From Novosphingobium taihuense (GTDB lineage Bacteria; Pseudomonadota; Alphaproteobacteria; Sphingomonadales; Sphingomonadaceae), in the NCBI RefSeq assembly GCF_007830315.1, contig NZ_VLKJ01000001.1:1-64000 (forward strand): a stretch of DNA of 64,000 nucleotides, given 5' to 3'. The notes under the pieces are model-generated. The model ran no database searches. It saw nothing but the letters and a program-made list of their open reading frames with translations, and was not told the origin of the DNA. Below are positions 12,228 to 21,238 of this stretch, in pieces. The number at the start of each line of letters is the position of its first letter. Position 1 is the first letter of the stretch. The translations under genes were made by a program, and so were the position numbers.

Positions 12228-13283
12228 TCAGAACCAAACCCTGACGCCAGCGACAAAACTGACCGCATCTGGATCTTCTCCTGCGAGCCGTGCCAAACGC
12301 GCGGTGTCACCCGCCTTCCGGCTCCATTCCACGCCAACATAGGGCGCGAGCTCGCGTCGGATCTCATAGCGCAAGCGCGCACCCAGTTCGAAGTCGGTGA
12401 GTCCTGATCCCACCCCGATCACGGGCATGTCCTGAGCGGAGAAATTAAGTTCCGCTCGAGGCTGGAAGATCAGGCGCTGGGTGATCCGCTCATCGTAGCT
12501 TCCCTCAAGGCGAGCCCGGATGTCACCCTTGTCGGAGAGGAACATCTGCCCCGTCAAATGGAACCAGTAAGGCGCGATTCCCTCTACCCCGAGCACGGCA
12601 TAAGTCCGCGAGGGATTGGGCACTATATCGTGCCGCAAGCCGACATGGGCATTCCAGAACGGCGAGATGGCACGTGAATAGAGTGCCTGGATTTCCAGAT
12701 CCTCGATCGGCTCGCCGAATGCGCCCTCGCCCTCTGTTTTGATCAGGAGGCGCTCGACGTCACCGCCGAACCAGGCCTCGCCTGCCCAACGATAACCGTC
12801 CCTACCCTTGCGCGCCTGGAATTCGGCGAGATCGAAGAGCACCATCGACCCGCTGAAGGCTCCATTCTCTCGCCGTAAAGCTTCGCGCGCGCGCGCCATC
12901 TCAGCGGGATCGAACACGGTATCCGCGGCATGGTCGCCTGGCGGCGCAGGGGCGGGAGCAGTTCCGATAGCCGGATCACCCTCGGACATGCCCGTCATGG
13001 CATTCATATCATGGCCGGAGTGATCGATGGCTTCAGGCCGTGGCGGACCGGCTGGCTTAGGCTCGGCAGCGTGTCCGGCATGGGGATCGACTGCGACAGG
13101 CGCGGGAACTGCAGCTTCGGGCTGACTATGGCCGGAATGGTCCATTGCAGCCGGCGCTGCCTCGCCTCGAGCAACTGTGCCGGGCGCATCCTTCATTTCC
13201 ATGCCTGGCATGGAGGATTGGGCCACCGCAAAGCCGGGCGTTGCCAACAAGACAGCAGCGCTGATGAGAAGGGTCGCCTTCAT
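12228..13283 (-). CDS. copB: Copper resistance outer-membrane protein CopB
   Basis: A 351-aa protein with signal peptide, a long Met/His-rich N-terminal half (SSMPGMEMKD, MDHSGHSQ, DPHAGHA, IDHSGHDMNAMTGM) and a C-terminal beta-rich CopB domain (WAGEAWFGGDVERLLIKTEGEG through FVAGVRVWF, a typical outer-membrane terminal Phe). It sequesters copper at the outer membrane as part of the Pco/Cop system. The ATG overlaps the copA stop (ATGA). Confidence 0.92.
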   Translation of the reverse strand: MKATLLISAAVLLATPGFAVAQSSMPGMEMKDAPGTVARGEAAPAAMDHSGHSQPEAAVPAPVAVDPHAGHAAEPKPAGPPRPEAIDHSGHDMNAMTGMSEGDPAIGTAPAPAPPGDHAADTVFDPAEMARAREALRRENGAFSGSMVLFDLAEFQARKGRDGYRWAGEAWFGGDVERLLIKTEGEGAFGEPIEDLEIQALYSRAISPFWNAHVGLRHDIVPNPSRTYAVLGVEGIAPYWFHLTGQMFLSDKGDIRARLEGSYDERITQRLIFQPRAELNFSAQDMPVIGVGSGLTDFELGARLRYEIRRELAPYVGVEWSRKAGDTARLARLAGEDPDAVSFVAGVRVWF

Positions 13284-15034
13284 GCCGCGTCCTCCTCATG
13301 GCGCACGGTCACGACCCGGAACATCCCCGACATCATATGCAGCAGCATGTGACAGTGGAATGCCCAGTCGCCGAGCTCATCGGCAGTCAGATCGAACGAG
13401 ACCCTGCCGCCGGGCAGGACGTTGACCGTGTGTTTCAGCGGATGATGGCCGGGACTCCCAGTAACCAGTTCGAAGAAGTGTCCGTGCAAGTGAATCGGAT
13501 GGGGCATCATGGTGTCGTTAATGAGATTGATGCGCACCCGCTCCATGTGGCGGAACGGGATTGGCTCCGTATTTTCGCTGAACTTCTCGCCGTCGAAGGA
13601 CCACATGTAGCGCTCCATGTTGGCGGTCAGGTGCAGATCGATCTCGCGTGACGGCGTGCGCTTGTCTGGATTGGGCGCGAGCGATTTGAGGTCGCGGTAG
13701 GTCAGCACCCGGTGCCCGACCTTCTCAAGACCGGTCGGACGTTCGCCCGTGCGGTCCATGGGCATTGGCGAAAGCGTCGCAACGCCTGGTCCCATTTTGA
13801 CCTGCGGCGCGACCGCGGGATCGCGCATCTTCATCGAGCCGTGATCCATCCCGGGCATGGCGTGGCCCATGGCTGCGTGATCAGCTGTACTCGCATCGGC
13901 ACCGGGTGCAGCCATATCGCCCATGCCCATGTCCTTCATGGTGAGCAGCGGACGTTCGCGGATTGGCGGAATCGGCGCGACCATGCCGAGGCGCGGAGCA
14001 AGCGTCGCGCGCACCTGACCGGAGCGATCGATGGCCTCGGCAATGAAGCCATAGGCCTCGTCGGCCCTGGGTTCGACGATCACGTCATAGGTCTCCGCGA
14101 TGCCGATCTGGAATTCGTCGGTCTCGACCGGCTGCACGTTTTGCCCATCTGCGGCGACCACCGTCATCGCGAGACCCGGAATCCGGACATTGAAATTCGT
14201 CATGGCGGCTGCATTGATGATGCGCAGGCGCACCCGCTCGCCAGGTGCGAACAGTCCGGTCCAGTTCGCGGCACTGTCATGGCCGTTGACCATGAAATGA
14301 TAGGTTGCGCCGGTGACGTCGGAAATGTCGGTCGGGTCCATCCGCATCCCGGCCCATATGCGGCGTTCGGAGGCCGACTGGTCCTTGCCCGCGAGCAGGC
14401 CTGAGAGGGTCTGCTTCTGCATGTTGAAGTAGCCAGGCTGCGCCTTCAGCTTCCGCAGCTGGGTATGCGGATGCATGAAGCTCCAGTCGGCGAGCATGAT
14501 TACATGTTCACGGTCATAGGCGACCGGATCGGGCGCGGCGGGATCGATGACGATCGCGCCATACATGCCCATCGCTTCCTGCATGCCGGAGTGGCTGTGA
14601 TACCAATAGGTGCCAGACTGCTTGACGGGGAACTCGTACACGAAGGTCTGGCCGACCTTGATCCCCGGAAAGCTCACCCCCGGCACGCCGTCCATCTGGA
14701 AGGGCACGAGCAGCCCGTGCCAATGAATTGAGGTTTCCTCGTTCAGCGTGTTGTTCACCGCGAGGCGAACCTTCTGGCCCTCCTTTAACCGGATGACCGG
14801 GCCCGGTGTCGCACCGTTGATGCCGATGGCATGCCCATCACGTCCGCCGACCCGGAGCGAGGCATGACCGATGGATAGTGCGATTTGCTCCCCGGACACC
14901 ACGGACATCGGGCCTGCGAGGCCAGGAGTTCCACTGCGCGCCCACGCGGGGAGCGCTGCCGAAAGCGCGAGGCCCCCGCCCCCCAAAGCAGCCGAACGAA
15001 TGAGGGTACGGCGATCGAGCGCAAAAGAATGCAT
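13280..15034 (-). CDS. copA: Multicopper oxidase, copper resistance protein CopA
   Basis: A 584-aa periplasmic multicopper oxidase that oxidises Cu(I) to the less toxic Cu(II). It carries a Tat signal (DRRTLIRSAALGG). Three cupredoxin domains supply the copper ligands: HWHG (SIHWHGLLVPF), HSH (YWYHSHSGMQE), and the C-terminal HPIHLHGHFFE and HCHMLLHMMSGM. A Met-rich insert (MKDMGMGDM, MGHAMPGMDHGSMKM) is usual for the CopA type. Its own promoter overlaps the stop of the sigma factor gene upstream. Confidence 0.95.
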   Translation of the reverse strand: MHSFALDRRTLIRSAALGGGGLALSAALPAWARSGTPGLAGPMSVVSGEQIALSIGHASLRVGGRDGHAIGINGATPGPVIRLKEGQKVRLAVNNTLNEETSIHWHGLLVPFQMDGVPGVSFPGIKVGQTFVYEFPVKQSGTYWYHSHSGMQEAMGMYGAIVIDPAAPDPVAYDREHVIMLADWSFMHPHTQLRKLKAQPGYFNMQKQTLSGLLAGKDQSASERRIWAGMRMDPTDISDVTGATYHFMVNGHDSAANWTGLFAPGERVRLRIINAAAMTNFNVRIPGLAMTVVAADGQNVQPVETDEFQIGIAETYDVIVEPRADEAYGFIAEAIDRSGQVRATLAPRLGMVAPIPPIRERPLLTMKDMGMGDMAAPGADASTADHAAMGHAMPGMDHGSMKMRDPAVAPQVKMGPGVATLSPMPMDRTGERPTGLEKVGHRVLTYRDLKSLAPNPDKRTPSREIDLHLTANMERYMWSFDGEKFSENTEPIPFRHMERVRINLINDTMMPHPIHLHGHFFELVTGSPGHHPLKHTVNVLPGGRVSFDLTADELGDWAFHCHMLLHMMSGMFRVVTVRHEEDAA

Positions 15035-15072
15035 GAGTGGTATCCGGTAAGATTGACGGCTTCATCGTCCTT

Positions 15073-15098
15073 TACGCAGCCGCTTTCCCTAGCCCTCA
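15073..15098 (-). promoter_or_regulatory. Putative ECF-sigma promoter of copA
   Basis: On the minus strand: TGAGGG, 15 bases, GCGTA, 39 bases upstream of the copA start codon. The same two boxes with the same spacing precede the anti-sigma operon and copC. The TGA of the -35-like box is the stop codon of the sigma gene. Confidence 0.65.
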
Positions 15099-15665
15099 GA
15101 TCTGGTCGCCAATCATCGCCTTTAATTTCGCCCTGGCCCGGTAGAGGCGGGTCTCGACCGTCTTCTCGCTGACACCGAGCACCTCGGCAGCTTCGGCCTG
15201 GCCGAGGCCATCGATCGTGCGGAGGACCAGGGCCTCGCGCAGACGGGATGGCAAGCGGGATATGGCAGTGGTCACGCGCGCCAGCTCGGCCCGGTCTGCC
15301 GCTTGCACATCGGCGGGAATGGCATCGTCTGAAACATCGAAAGCCATCTCGAGCGGCACTGCGCGCGTGAAGAAGGCGCGCACCTTGCGCCTTCGTCCCC
15401 AGTCCCGGCACTTGTTGAGCGCAATGTGCTTGAGCCATGCCAGAAACGGTCGCCCATGGTCGTAACGCCCAAGGGCCGAGAACGCGGCAATGAAGGTTTC
15501 CTGGGTGACGTCGATGGCCTCGTGCGGATCGCCGACTGACGCTCGCACCAAGCGAAACACAGCGTCACGGTGGCGCGCCAGCAATTCGCGATAAGCGTCC
15601 TGCCGGCCCGCGAGCGCCAGTGCCGCGAGCTCGCCGTCGCTCCCCTCGGACAGCGGAAGGCTCAC
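15096..15665 (-). CDS. ECF-type RNA polymerase sigma factor (CnrH-like)
   Basis: A 189-aa group IV sigma factor. Region 2 is seen in DAYRELLARHRDAVFRLVRASVGDPHEAIDVTQETFIAAF and region 4 in LPSRLREALVLRTIDGLGQAEAAEVLGVSEKTVETRLYRARAKLKAM. The order anti-sigma, periplasmic sensor, sigma mirrors the CnrYXH system for cobalt/nickel. Here it directly precedes copA, so copper is the likely signal. The start codon overlaps the sensor gene's stop. It probably drives the three TGAGGG-N15-GCGTA promoters. Confidence 0.88.
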   Translation of the reverse strand: MSLPLSEGSDGELAALALAGRQDAYRELLARHRDAVFRLVRASVGDPHEAIDVTQETFIAAFSALGRYDHGRPFLAWLKHIALNKCRDWGRRRKVRAFFTRAVPLEMAFDVSDDAIPADVQAADRAELARVTTAISRLPSRLREALVLRTIDGLGQAEAAEVLGVSEKTVETRLYRARAKLKAMIGDQI

Positions 15666-16102
15666 CGCACTTCTGGGGTAAGGGCTCTGGTAACCGACCT
15701 GTCGAATTTGGCCGCCTGATCAGGCCTCAGGACGGCGCGCATGGCAAAGAGATGCTCAAGCGTTTCCTTCTGCATTTCACCCATGACCTTGTGGGTGTGG
15801 TCGATGGCGGTGGTGACTTGCGGACCATAGCCGTGCTCCAATTCCATCGCTTCGGCCAGATGGGCATTGGCGGCCCGCATCTCGAGTTCGAGCGCCTTGC
15901 GGCGTGTGGCAAAACGCTGCTCGATTGCCTCGATCTTTGCTTCCTGTGCGGCATCGAGTTCGAGCTCGCTGTGCAGCAAGGCGTGGAGTTCGGTCTCGCT
16001 CTGCCTTTCCGGTGCGAACAGGACGCGGCCAGCATAAGTGCCGCCCAGCGCCGCTGCAAATGCGACAAGCGCGATCAGGATCAGCCGCGTGGTCCAATTC
16101 AC
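15662..16102 (-). CDS. Periplasmic metal sensor (CnrX/ZraP-like)
   Basis: A 146-aa protein with one N-terminal membrane anchor (LILIALVAFAAALGGTYAG) and a helical periplasmic domain of the CnrX type (HALLHSELELDAAQEAKIEAIEQRF, then LEHGYGPQVTTAIDHTHKVMGEMQKETLEHLFAMRAVL). The histidines, glutamates and methionines in this region are candidate metal ligands. It would bind metal in the periplasm and release the sigma factor through the membrane anti-sigma protein encoded upstream. Confidence 0.82.
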   Translation of the reverse strand: MNWTTRLILIALVAFAAALGGTYAGRVLFAPERQSETELHALLHSELELDAAQEAKIEAIEQRFATRRKALELEMRAANAHLAEAMELEHGYGPQVTTAIDHTHKVMGEMQKETLEHLFAMRAVLRPDQAAKFDRSVTRALTPEVR

Positions 16103-16377
16103 GGGTGGACATCCAGCAAGGTCGAAGGTGCGAGGGGATTGTCAGGCGCAAAGGGAGAGATGGGCTGAGCCGTGGCGGGTTCGCCGCCCGCTAGTCCGCC
16201 ACCGGCTACGCCGACCACCAGCGCCAGGGCTGCGGCAAAACCCATCAGCCGCGACCCAGCCGCAGCCTCACGGCGGCTCGCAGCCAGTCCGGCAAGCACA
16301 GCATCGTCGATAGTCGCCAGCCCCGAAGGAGCCGGAAGTGTGCCCAGGCGGCGGAGCGCCTGATCAAGGTCGGACAT
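16099..16377 (-). CDS. Membrane anti-sigma factor (CnrY-like)
   Basis: A 92-aa protein with a cytoplasmic N-terminus (MSDLDQALRRLGTLPAPSGL) and one transmembrane helix (LMGFAAALALVVGVAGGGLAGG). The layout fits CnrY: a short sigma-binding peptide, one membrane span and a small periplasmic tail. Primary-sequence similarity in such proteins is low, so the call rests on size, topology and gene order. The ATG at 16377 has GGGAGA upstream; the longer frame to 16452 would overlap the promoter. Confidence 0.72.
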   Translation of the reverse strand: MSDLDQALRRLGTLPAPSGLATIDDAVLAGLAASRREAAAGSRLMGFAAALALVVGVAGGGLAGGEPATAQPISPFAPDNPLAPSTLLDVHP

Positions 16378-16406
16378 GGTGGGTCTCCCGAGGTCTTGTG
16401 ATCCTA

Positions 16407-16432
16407 TACGCAGCCATATCCCCGATCCCTCA
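16407..16432 (-). promoter_or_regulatory. Putative ECF-sigma promoter of the sigma/sensor operon
   Basis: TGAGGG, 15 bases, GCGTA on the minus strand, 30 bases before the anti-sigma start codon. The box pair and spacing are the same as at copA and copC, suggesting autoregulation of the sigma operon. Confidence 0.65.
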
Positions 16433-16454
16433 GAAAAATTGAACCAGCCCAATT

Positions 16455-16480
16455 TGAGGGATGCTGTTCCGGGCCGCGTA
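16455..16480 (+). promoter_or_regulatory. Putative ECF-sigma promoter of copCD
   Basis: TGAGGG, 15 bases, GCGTA on the plus strand, 36 bases before the copC start. It is divergent from the sigma operon promoter, so both operons would be switched on together. Confidence 0.65.
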
Positions 16481-16515
16481 TCTCAACCTGATAGCCATTT
16501 CCAAGGAGATAACTG

Positions 16516-16899
16516 ATGCGTTTGCCCAGCCTTGCCTTTGCCGTTGCGACTCTGGGGCTCATCGTGCCGCAGGTTGCCAGCGCGCATACGCAGCTCGTGT
16601 CTTCGACCCCGACAGCCAATGCCACGGTCGCAGCGCCGACAAAGGTCGAACTGCGCTTCAATGAGGCCGTGATCGGCGCAACGGCAAGGGCCGAGATCGC
16701 AATGACCGGAATGCCGGGTATGCCAAACCATGCGCCGATGCCGATCACGGGTTTCACCGCCCGGCTCGGCAATGACAGGAAATCGATGACTTTGCTGCTC
16801 CGTCGGCCGCTGGCCAGCGGGACTTACCGCGTGACCTGGAGCGCGGCCGGAGCCGACACACATCGCATGGGCGGCAACTTCAGCTTCACCGTGCGCTGA
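16516..16899 (+). CDS. copC: Periplasmic copper-binding protein CopC
   Basis: A 127-aa protein with signal peptide ending SAHTQLVSS, so the mature chain begins with the N-terminal histidine that forms part of the Cu(II) site. The cupredoxin-like CopC fold follows (VELRFNEAVIGATARAEI), with a Met/His-rich loop (MTGMPGMPNHAPMP) that can hold Cu(I), and DTHRMGGNFSFTV at the end. RBS AAGGAGAT precedes the ATG. It pairs with CopD downstream. Confidence 0.93.
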   Translation: MRLPSLAFAVATLGLIVPQVASAHTQLVSSTPTANATVAAPTKVELRFNEAVIGATARAEIAMTGMPGMPNHAPMPITGFTARLGNDRKSMTLLLRRPLASGTYRVTWSAAGADTHRMGGNFSFTVR

Positions 16900-16903
16900 A
16901 GAC

Positions 16904-17836
16904 ATGGACAACCTGCCTGTCATCGCCATCCGGTTCGCGCTTTACGCCGATCTGATGGTGCTGGCAGGTGTGACGGCCTTCACGCTTTACGCGCTGAAAC
17001 CCGAGGAGCGAGGCACTGCCTTGCTGCCGCTGGCCAAACCTGCCCTCATCCTTTCGCTGCTCGGACTGCTGCTGTCTGGCGCCGGCATGATTGCGCTTGT
17101 CGCAGCCATGATGGGGACAAGCCTCTGGGCAGCCGATGCCTCGGTCATCGGGGAAATCGTCACACAGAGCGCCATTGGCAGCGCCTGGGTCGTGCGTATG
17201 GTGGCAGTTGCAATTGCCTTGGTTGCCGCCCTCGCGCTTGGCCGAAGCCCACACCTTGCAAGATACTGGCTGCTTGCTTCGACGGCGGTGGCTATCGCCA
17301 CGCTGGTCTGGACGGGCCATGCCGGCGCAACCGAAGGGTGGACCGGAACTCTCCACCGGCTGAGCGACATCGTCCACATGCTGGCGGCGGCTGTTTGGAT
17401 CGGCGGAATTGCCGCGTTCGCCTGGCTGCTCTTTCAGCCAATGGCGCACCAATCCGATGCGCAGATCAGGATAGCGCATCGGGCTCTTGAACAATTTTCG
17501 CGGGTTGGGACGCTTGCGGTCGGGTTGATCGTTCTCACGGGCCTCATCAACAGCCTGAGCCTGATGGGCTTGCCTCATCCGGACACCTTGTTCGCTTCGC
17601 GCTACGGAAAACTCCTGCTCATCAAGCTCGGACTGTTCGCTGCCATGCTGGTGTTGGCGAGTGCCAACTGTTGGCGCCTAACGCCCACACTAGGTGCAGC
17701 AATCGAACAAGACGACCTCGCCCACGCGTTACGCGGTCTTCGGCAAAGCCTGGTTCTGGAGTCGTCTGCTGCCCTTACGATCCTCGCCTTGGTGGCCTGG
17801 CTGGGTACGCTGGAGCTTGCCATCGCGAAAGGATGA
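16904..17836 (+). CDS. copD: Copper transport membrane protein CopD
   Basis: A 310-aa inner-membrane protein with about eight transmembrane helices. It has the CopD signatures TGHAGATEGWTGTLHRLSDIVHMLAAAVWIGG and FSRVGTLAVGLIVLTG, and intramembrane histidines that likely carry copper. It acts with CopC in copper handling at the inner membrane. It starts 4 bases after copC, so both are one operon. Confidence 0.92.
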   Translation: MDNLPVIAIRFALYADLMVLAGVTAFTLYALKPEERGTALLPLAKPALILSLLGLLLSGAGMIALVAAMMGTSLWAADASVIGEIVTQSAIGSAWVVRMVAVAIALVAALALGRSPHLARYWLLASTAVAIATLVWTGHAGATEGWTGTLHRLSDIVHMLAAAVWIGGIAAFAWLLFQPMAHQSDAQIRIAHRALEQFSRVGTLAVGLIVLTGLINSLSLMGLPHPDTLFASRYGKLLLIKLGLFAAMLVLASANCWRLTPTLGAAIEQDDLAHALRGLRQSLVLESSAALTILALVAWLGTLELAIAKG

Positions 17837-17844
17837 ATTACTGC

Positions 17845-17875
17845 TTGACCCTGACATGATGTCAGGGTTGATGAA
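17845..17875 (+). promoter_or_regulatory. CueR-type promoter and operator of the copper ATPase operon
   Basis: TTGACC at 17845-17850 is followed by a perfect dyad ACCCTGACA-TGA-TGTCAGGGT (17848-17868). A -10-like element (GATGAA) lies after a 19-base spacer. The long spacer with a central dyad is the MerR/CueR promoter form. The CueR-like gene is the third gene of the operon it would control. Confidence 0.75.
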
Positions 17876-17900
17876 GCTGGCGACCAGAGGAGCATGAGGC

Positions 17901-20246
17901 ATGACCGAGTCGCAACACAACCACGCGCATTGCGCCCATTCCGGACCGGAAACCCCGGGAACGGCTATCGACCCCGTTTGCGGAATGAGCGTCGACCCGG
18001 CGACCACGCCGCATGTCACGACCCACGGCGGCGTCCATCACTACTTTTGCAGCGCTGCCTGTCTAACCAAGTTCAGGGCTGATCCAGAGCGCTATATGAG
18101 CGATGCGCCGCGCCCGACAGAACCGGTGCCAGAAGGCGCGATCTGGACCTGCCCGATGCATCCGGAGGTCCAGCAGTCCGGGCCGGGAAGCTGCCCGATC
18201 TGCGGCATGGCCTTGGAACCGATGACGCCGACGCTCAACGATGGACCGTCGCCCGAATATGCCGACATGAAGCGGCGCTTTGTAATCGGCCTCATCCTCG
18301 CTTTGCCGGTGGTTGCACTCGAAATGGGCGGGCATCTGACTGGACTGCGCCATTATCTGGATGGAAACATCGCCAACCTGATCCAGATGGTTCTGGCGAC
18401 GCCGGTGGTCCTGTGGGCGGGTTGGCCATTTTTCGAACGCGGCTGGGCCTCGGTGAAAAGCGGTCACCTCAACATGTTCACCCTGATCGCAATGGGAACG
18501 GGCGTCGCCTGGATCTACAGCATGGCGGCGACGCTCGCGCCCGGCATTTTCCCGGCCGCGTTTCGCGCAATAGACGGCTCAGTCGCGGTCTATTTCGAGG
18601 CAGCGGCGGTCATTACCGTGCTGGTCTTGCTTGGCCAACTGCTTGAACTGCGTGCCCGGGAAACAACCAGCGGTGCGATCCGCGCATTGCTCGACCTTTC
18701 GCCCAAGCTCGCCCGCCGGGTTCGTCCCGATGGTAGTGACGAGGAGATCACACTCGACCAGGTTCTGGTCGGCGACACGCTACGCGTTCGCCCTGGCGAG
18801 AAAGTTCCGGTTGATGGCGTGGTGCTGGAGGGCCGCGGCACCGTCGATGAATCGATGGTGACTGGCGAGTCCATGCCGGTGACCAAGGAGGCATCGTCGA
18901 AGCTGATCGGTGGCACGATAAACCAGACCGGCGGCCTCGTGATGCGCGCCGAGAAGATCGGGCGCGATACCATGCTGGCGCGCATCGTCCAGATGGTAGC
19001 AGAAGCCCAGCGCAGTCGTGCGCCGATCCAGCGGCTTGCCGACACCGTGTCGGGCTGGTTCGTGCCGGCGGTGATCGCGGTCTCAGCGATCGCGTTCGTC
19101 GTCTGGTCCCTGGTCGGCCCATCGCCGGCAATGGGCTATGGCCTGATTGCCGCGGTGGCCGTGCTGATCATCGCCTGCCCCTGTGCGCTTGGCCTCGCAA
19201 CCCCGATGTCGATCATGGTGGGGGTCGGACGCGGTGCCCAGGCCGGTATTCTCATCAAGAATGCCGAGGCGCTCGAACGCATGGAGAAGGTCGATACGCT
19301 TGTCGTGGACAAGACCGGCACGCTTACGGAAGGCAAGCCTGCGGTGGTCGCGATTGAGACGGCCGAGGGGTTCGACAGCCGCGAGGTGTTGCGCCTTGCC
19401 GCCAGCCTCGAACGCAGCAGCGAGCATCCGCTGGCTCTCGCCATTGTCAGGGATGCCGAAGCCAAAGGACTGGCAATCAGCGAACCGGGCGACGTCGATC
19501 AGCCAGTCGGCAAAGGCATCACCGGAATCGTCGATGGACATCGGCTTGTTGCTGGCAATGCCCGCTTTCTTGAGGAGCAAGGGATCTCGACTGCCCAACT
19601 GGCGCAACGTGCCGACGCCCTGCGCGCTGACGGGGCGACCGCAATTTTCCTTGGCATCGATGGCCGTGTTGCGGGTGCTATCGGCATTGCCGATCCGGTT
19701 AAGCAGACTACGCCTGGCGCGCTCAAGGCACTGGCCGAAGCGGGCATCCATGTCATCATGTTGACCGGAGACAACCGCGTCACGGCAGACGCCATCGCCC
19801 GGCGCCTTGGTATCGACGACATCGAAGCCGATGTCCTGCCCGACCAGAAGAGCGCGATCGTGAAGCGCTTGAGGGACGAAGGCAGGATCGTGGCGATGGC
19901 AGGCGACGGTGTGAACGACGCCCCTGCGCTTGCCGCTGCCGATGTCGGCATCGCCATGGGCACCGGCACAGACGTTGCGATTGAAAGCGCAGGGATCACC
20001 CTGCTCAAGGGCGATTTGACGGGGATAGCGCGTGCCCGGCACCTCAGTCATGCAACCATGACCAACATCCGGCAGAACCTGTTCTTCGCCTTTGCCTACA
20101 ACGTCGCTGGTATCCCGGTGGCTGCAGGCGCGCTCTACCCACTGTTCGGCATCATGCTTTCACCGATCATCGCAGCGGCGGCAATGGCGCTTTCCTCGGT
20201 CAGCGTCATCGGTAATTCGCTGCGTCTCAGGAGGATTGCGCTATGA
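17901..20246 (+). CDS. Cu(I)-exporting P1B-type ATPase with YHS domain
   Basis: A 781-aa inner-membrane ATPase that exports Cu(I)/Ag(I) to the periplasm. The N-terminus has a YHS metal-binding domain ([10 protein letters not shown]...[18 protein letters not shown]) and then a heavy-metal-binding domain ([24 protein letters not shown]). The P-type core shows TGESMPVTK, the metal-transport motif CPC ([13 protein letters not shown]), the phosphorylation site [10 protein letters not shown], the HP dipeptide ([10 protein letters not shown]) and [10 protein letters not shown]. There is no N-terminal HMA (GMTCxxC) domain; the two Cys-rich domains replace it, as in SilP/CopF-type pumps. Confidence 0.95.
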   Translation: MTESQHNHAHCAHSGPETPGTAIDPVCGMSVDPATTPHVTTHGGVHHYFCSAACLTKFRADPERYMSDAPRPTEPVPEGAIWTCPMHPEVQQSGPGSCPICGMALEPMTPTLNDGPSPEYADMKRRFVIGLILALPVVALEMGGHLTGLRHYLDGNIANLIQMVLATPVVLWAGWPFFERGWASVKSGHLNMFTLIAMGTGVAWIYSMAATLAPGIFPAAFRAIDGSVAVYFEAAAVITVLVLLGQLLELRARETTSGAIRALLDLSPKLARRVRPDGSDEEITLDQVLVGDTLRVRPGEKVPVDGVVLEGRGTVDESMVTGESMPVTKEASSKLIGGTINQTGGLVMRAEKIGRDTMLARIVQMVAEAQRSRAPIQRLADTVSGWFVPAVIAVSAIAFVVWSLVGPSPAMGYGLIAAVAVLIIACPCALGLATPMSIMVGVGRGAQAGILIKNAEALERMEKVDTLVVDKTGTLTEGKPAVVAIETAEGFDSREVLRLAASLERSSEHPLALAIVRDAEAKGLAISEPGDVDQPVGKGITGIVDGHRLVAGNARFLEEQGISTAQLAQRADALRADGATAIFLGIDGRVAGAIGIADPVKQTTPGALKALAEAGIHVIMLTGDNRVTADAIARRLGIDDIEADVLPDQKSAIVKRLRDEGRIVAMAGDGVNDAPALAAADVGIAMGTGTDVAIESAGITLLKGDLTGIARARHLSHATMTNIRQNLFFAFAYNVAGIPVAAGALYPLFGIMLSPIIAAAAMALSSVSVIGNSLRLRRIAL

Positions 20247-20446
20247 GCCTTTCCAGCAAGCGCGCGTGGTTGCTGGCCGCGGCATCGGGCGCGCTGATCG
20301 CCGCTTTCCTGCTCTATCCGGAACACCGGCAGCACTTCTTCGGGCTGATCCCTTACGCATTCCTGTTCGCCTGCCCGCTGCTGCACTTCTTCCATGGCGG
20401 CCACCACCAAGGACGCTACCCGAAGTTCGGCGAACAGCGGCCATGA
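20243..20446 (+). CDS. DUF2933 small membrane protein
   Basis: A 67-aa protein with two hydrophobic segments ([18 protein letters not shown] and [19 protein letters not shown]), then a His-rich tail ([12 protein letters not shown]). This is the DUF2933 pattern. Such proteins accompany copper ATPases; the function is unknown. The start overlaps the ATPase stop and its stop overlaps the regulator's ATG. Confidence 0.8.
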   Translation: MSLSSKRAWLLAAASGALIAAFLLYPEHRQHFFGLIPYAFLFACPLLHFFHGGHHQGRYPKFGEQRP

Positions 20447-20832
20447 ACATCGGACAGGCATCGAAGACCACTGGCGTGTCGGAGCGGATGATCCGGCACT
20501 ATGAGCGCGTAGGGTTGATGCCGCCCCCTGACCGACGCGACAATGGTTACAGGGATTATTCGCCGCAATCGATCGAGCGCCTGCGCTTCATTGCCAACGC
20601 CCGCGGCCTTGGCTTCTCGCTTGAGGAGATCACCACTCTCCTCGGCCTATGGGACAACCGCGAGCGGACGAGCAGTGAAGTGAAGGCCGTTGCCCTGGCG
20701 CATGCCGATGACCTTGGTCGCAAGGCCGCAGCACTTGAAGCCATGCGGCGCGCCTTGCTGGAACTGGCCGAAGGGTGCAGCGGCGACAGCAGACCCGATT
20801 GTCCGATCCTCGACGGGATCGCAGTCAGTTGA
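20443..20832 (+). CDS. cueR: MerR-family copper regulator, CueR-like
   Basis: A 129-aa regulator. It has the wHTH ([26 protein letters not shown]) and the metal-binding loop C-x7-C (GCSGDSRPDC, residues 112 and 120), which is the CueR arrangement for monovalent Cu/Ag. The ATG at 20443 overlaps the DUF2933 stop (ATGA). It probably acts on the dyad at 17848-17868 upstream of the ATPase gene. Confidence 0.88.
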   Translation: MNIGQASKTTGVSERMIRHYERVGLMPPPDRRDNGYRDYSPQSIERLRFIANARGLGFSLEEITTLLGLWDNRERTSSEVKAVALAHADDLGRKAAALEAMRRALLELAEGCSGDSRPDCPILDGIAVS

Positions 20833-21238
20833 CCAGATCCTCTGGACACCTGCACATCGATGCGGTCGCTCGCGAACACATCCGGACGGAAAGATTGCTC
20901 TTAATCAGCGGGTCCTAGGTTCGAGCCCTAGTGCGTCCACCACATTTCTCTTACTTTTCAATCAGATACTAAGCTCGTCGGATCGGGCGATTGAGAGCAT
21001 TTCTGTGCTAGGTAGCTCTCTAGGTAGCAGCGCGCTAATTCGGCACCGCGGCTGCTCAGCCTCCGCACATCAGCGTTCACGGTGAAAGATTCATGGCCTG
21101 CGCTTTGTCCGACTGCGTTTGAGCGAGTCGTCGTTTCACCTCCCAGCCAGCGCGACTGCTACCCATCTTGCTCCGCACCAGCATCGCACGCTGGGGTGGC
21201 CACTTAGAGCCTCAGGCAGCGCGGTGTCATAATGACAG
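20833..21238. other. Gene-free gap holding a tRNA 3' remnant
   Basis: About 400 bases between cueR and the S24 gene with no supported protein. The tRNA-Lys remnant at 20898-20942 is the only clear content. A short palindrome TGTCAT-A-ATGACA at 21225-21237 touches the stop of the S24 gene. I see no integrase or recombinase gene here. Confidence 0.6.
20898..20942 (+). other. tRNA-Lys(CTT) 3' end remnant, att-site-like
   Basis: The segment has an anticodon loop CTCTTAA (anticodon CTT, Lys), a 3' anticodon-stem strand TCAGC, a variable loop, a perfect T-arm (CTAGG-TTCGAGC-CCTAG), an acceptor strand TGCGTCC, discriminator A and an encoded CCA. The 5' part (acceptor, D-arm, 5' anticodon stem) is not present: upstream bases GATTG do not pair with TCAGC. 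Tyrosine integrases commonly use exactly this 3' portion of a tRNA gene as the attachment core, so this is probably an attL/attR or a leftover of one. Confidence 0.75.

Noticed and set aside
20839..20942. A complete tRNA gene
   Set aside because: GGACACC and GGACGGA occur upstream, but no D-arm or 5' anticodon stem can be formed, so only the 3' part is real.
21225..21237. Palindrome TGTCAT-A-ATGACA at the end of the dead S24 gene
   Set aside because: Six-base arms are expected by chance at this length, and there is no T-tract or gene context for an operator.
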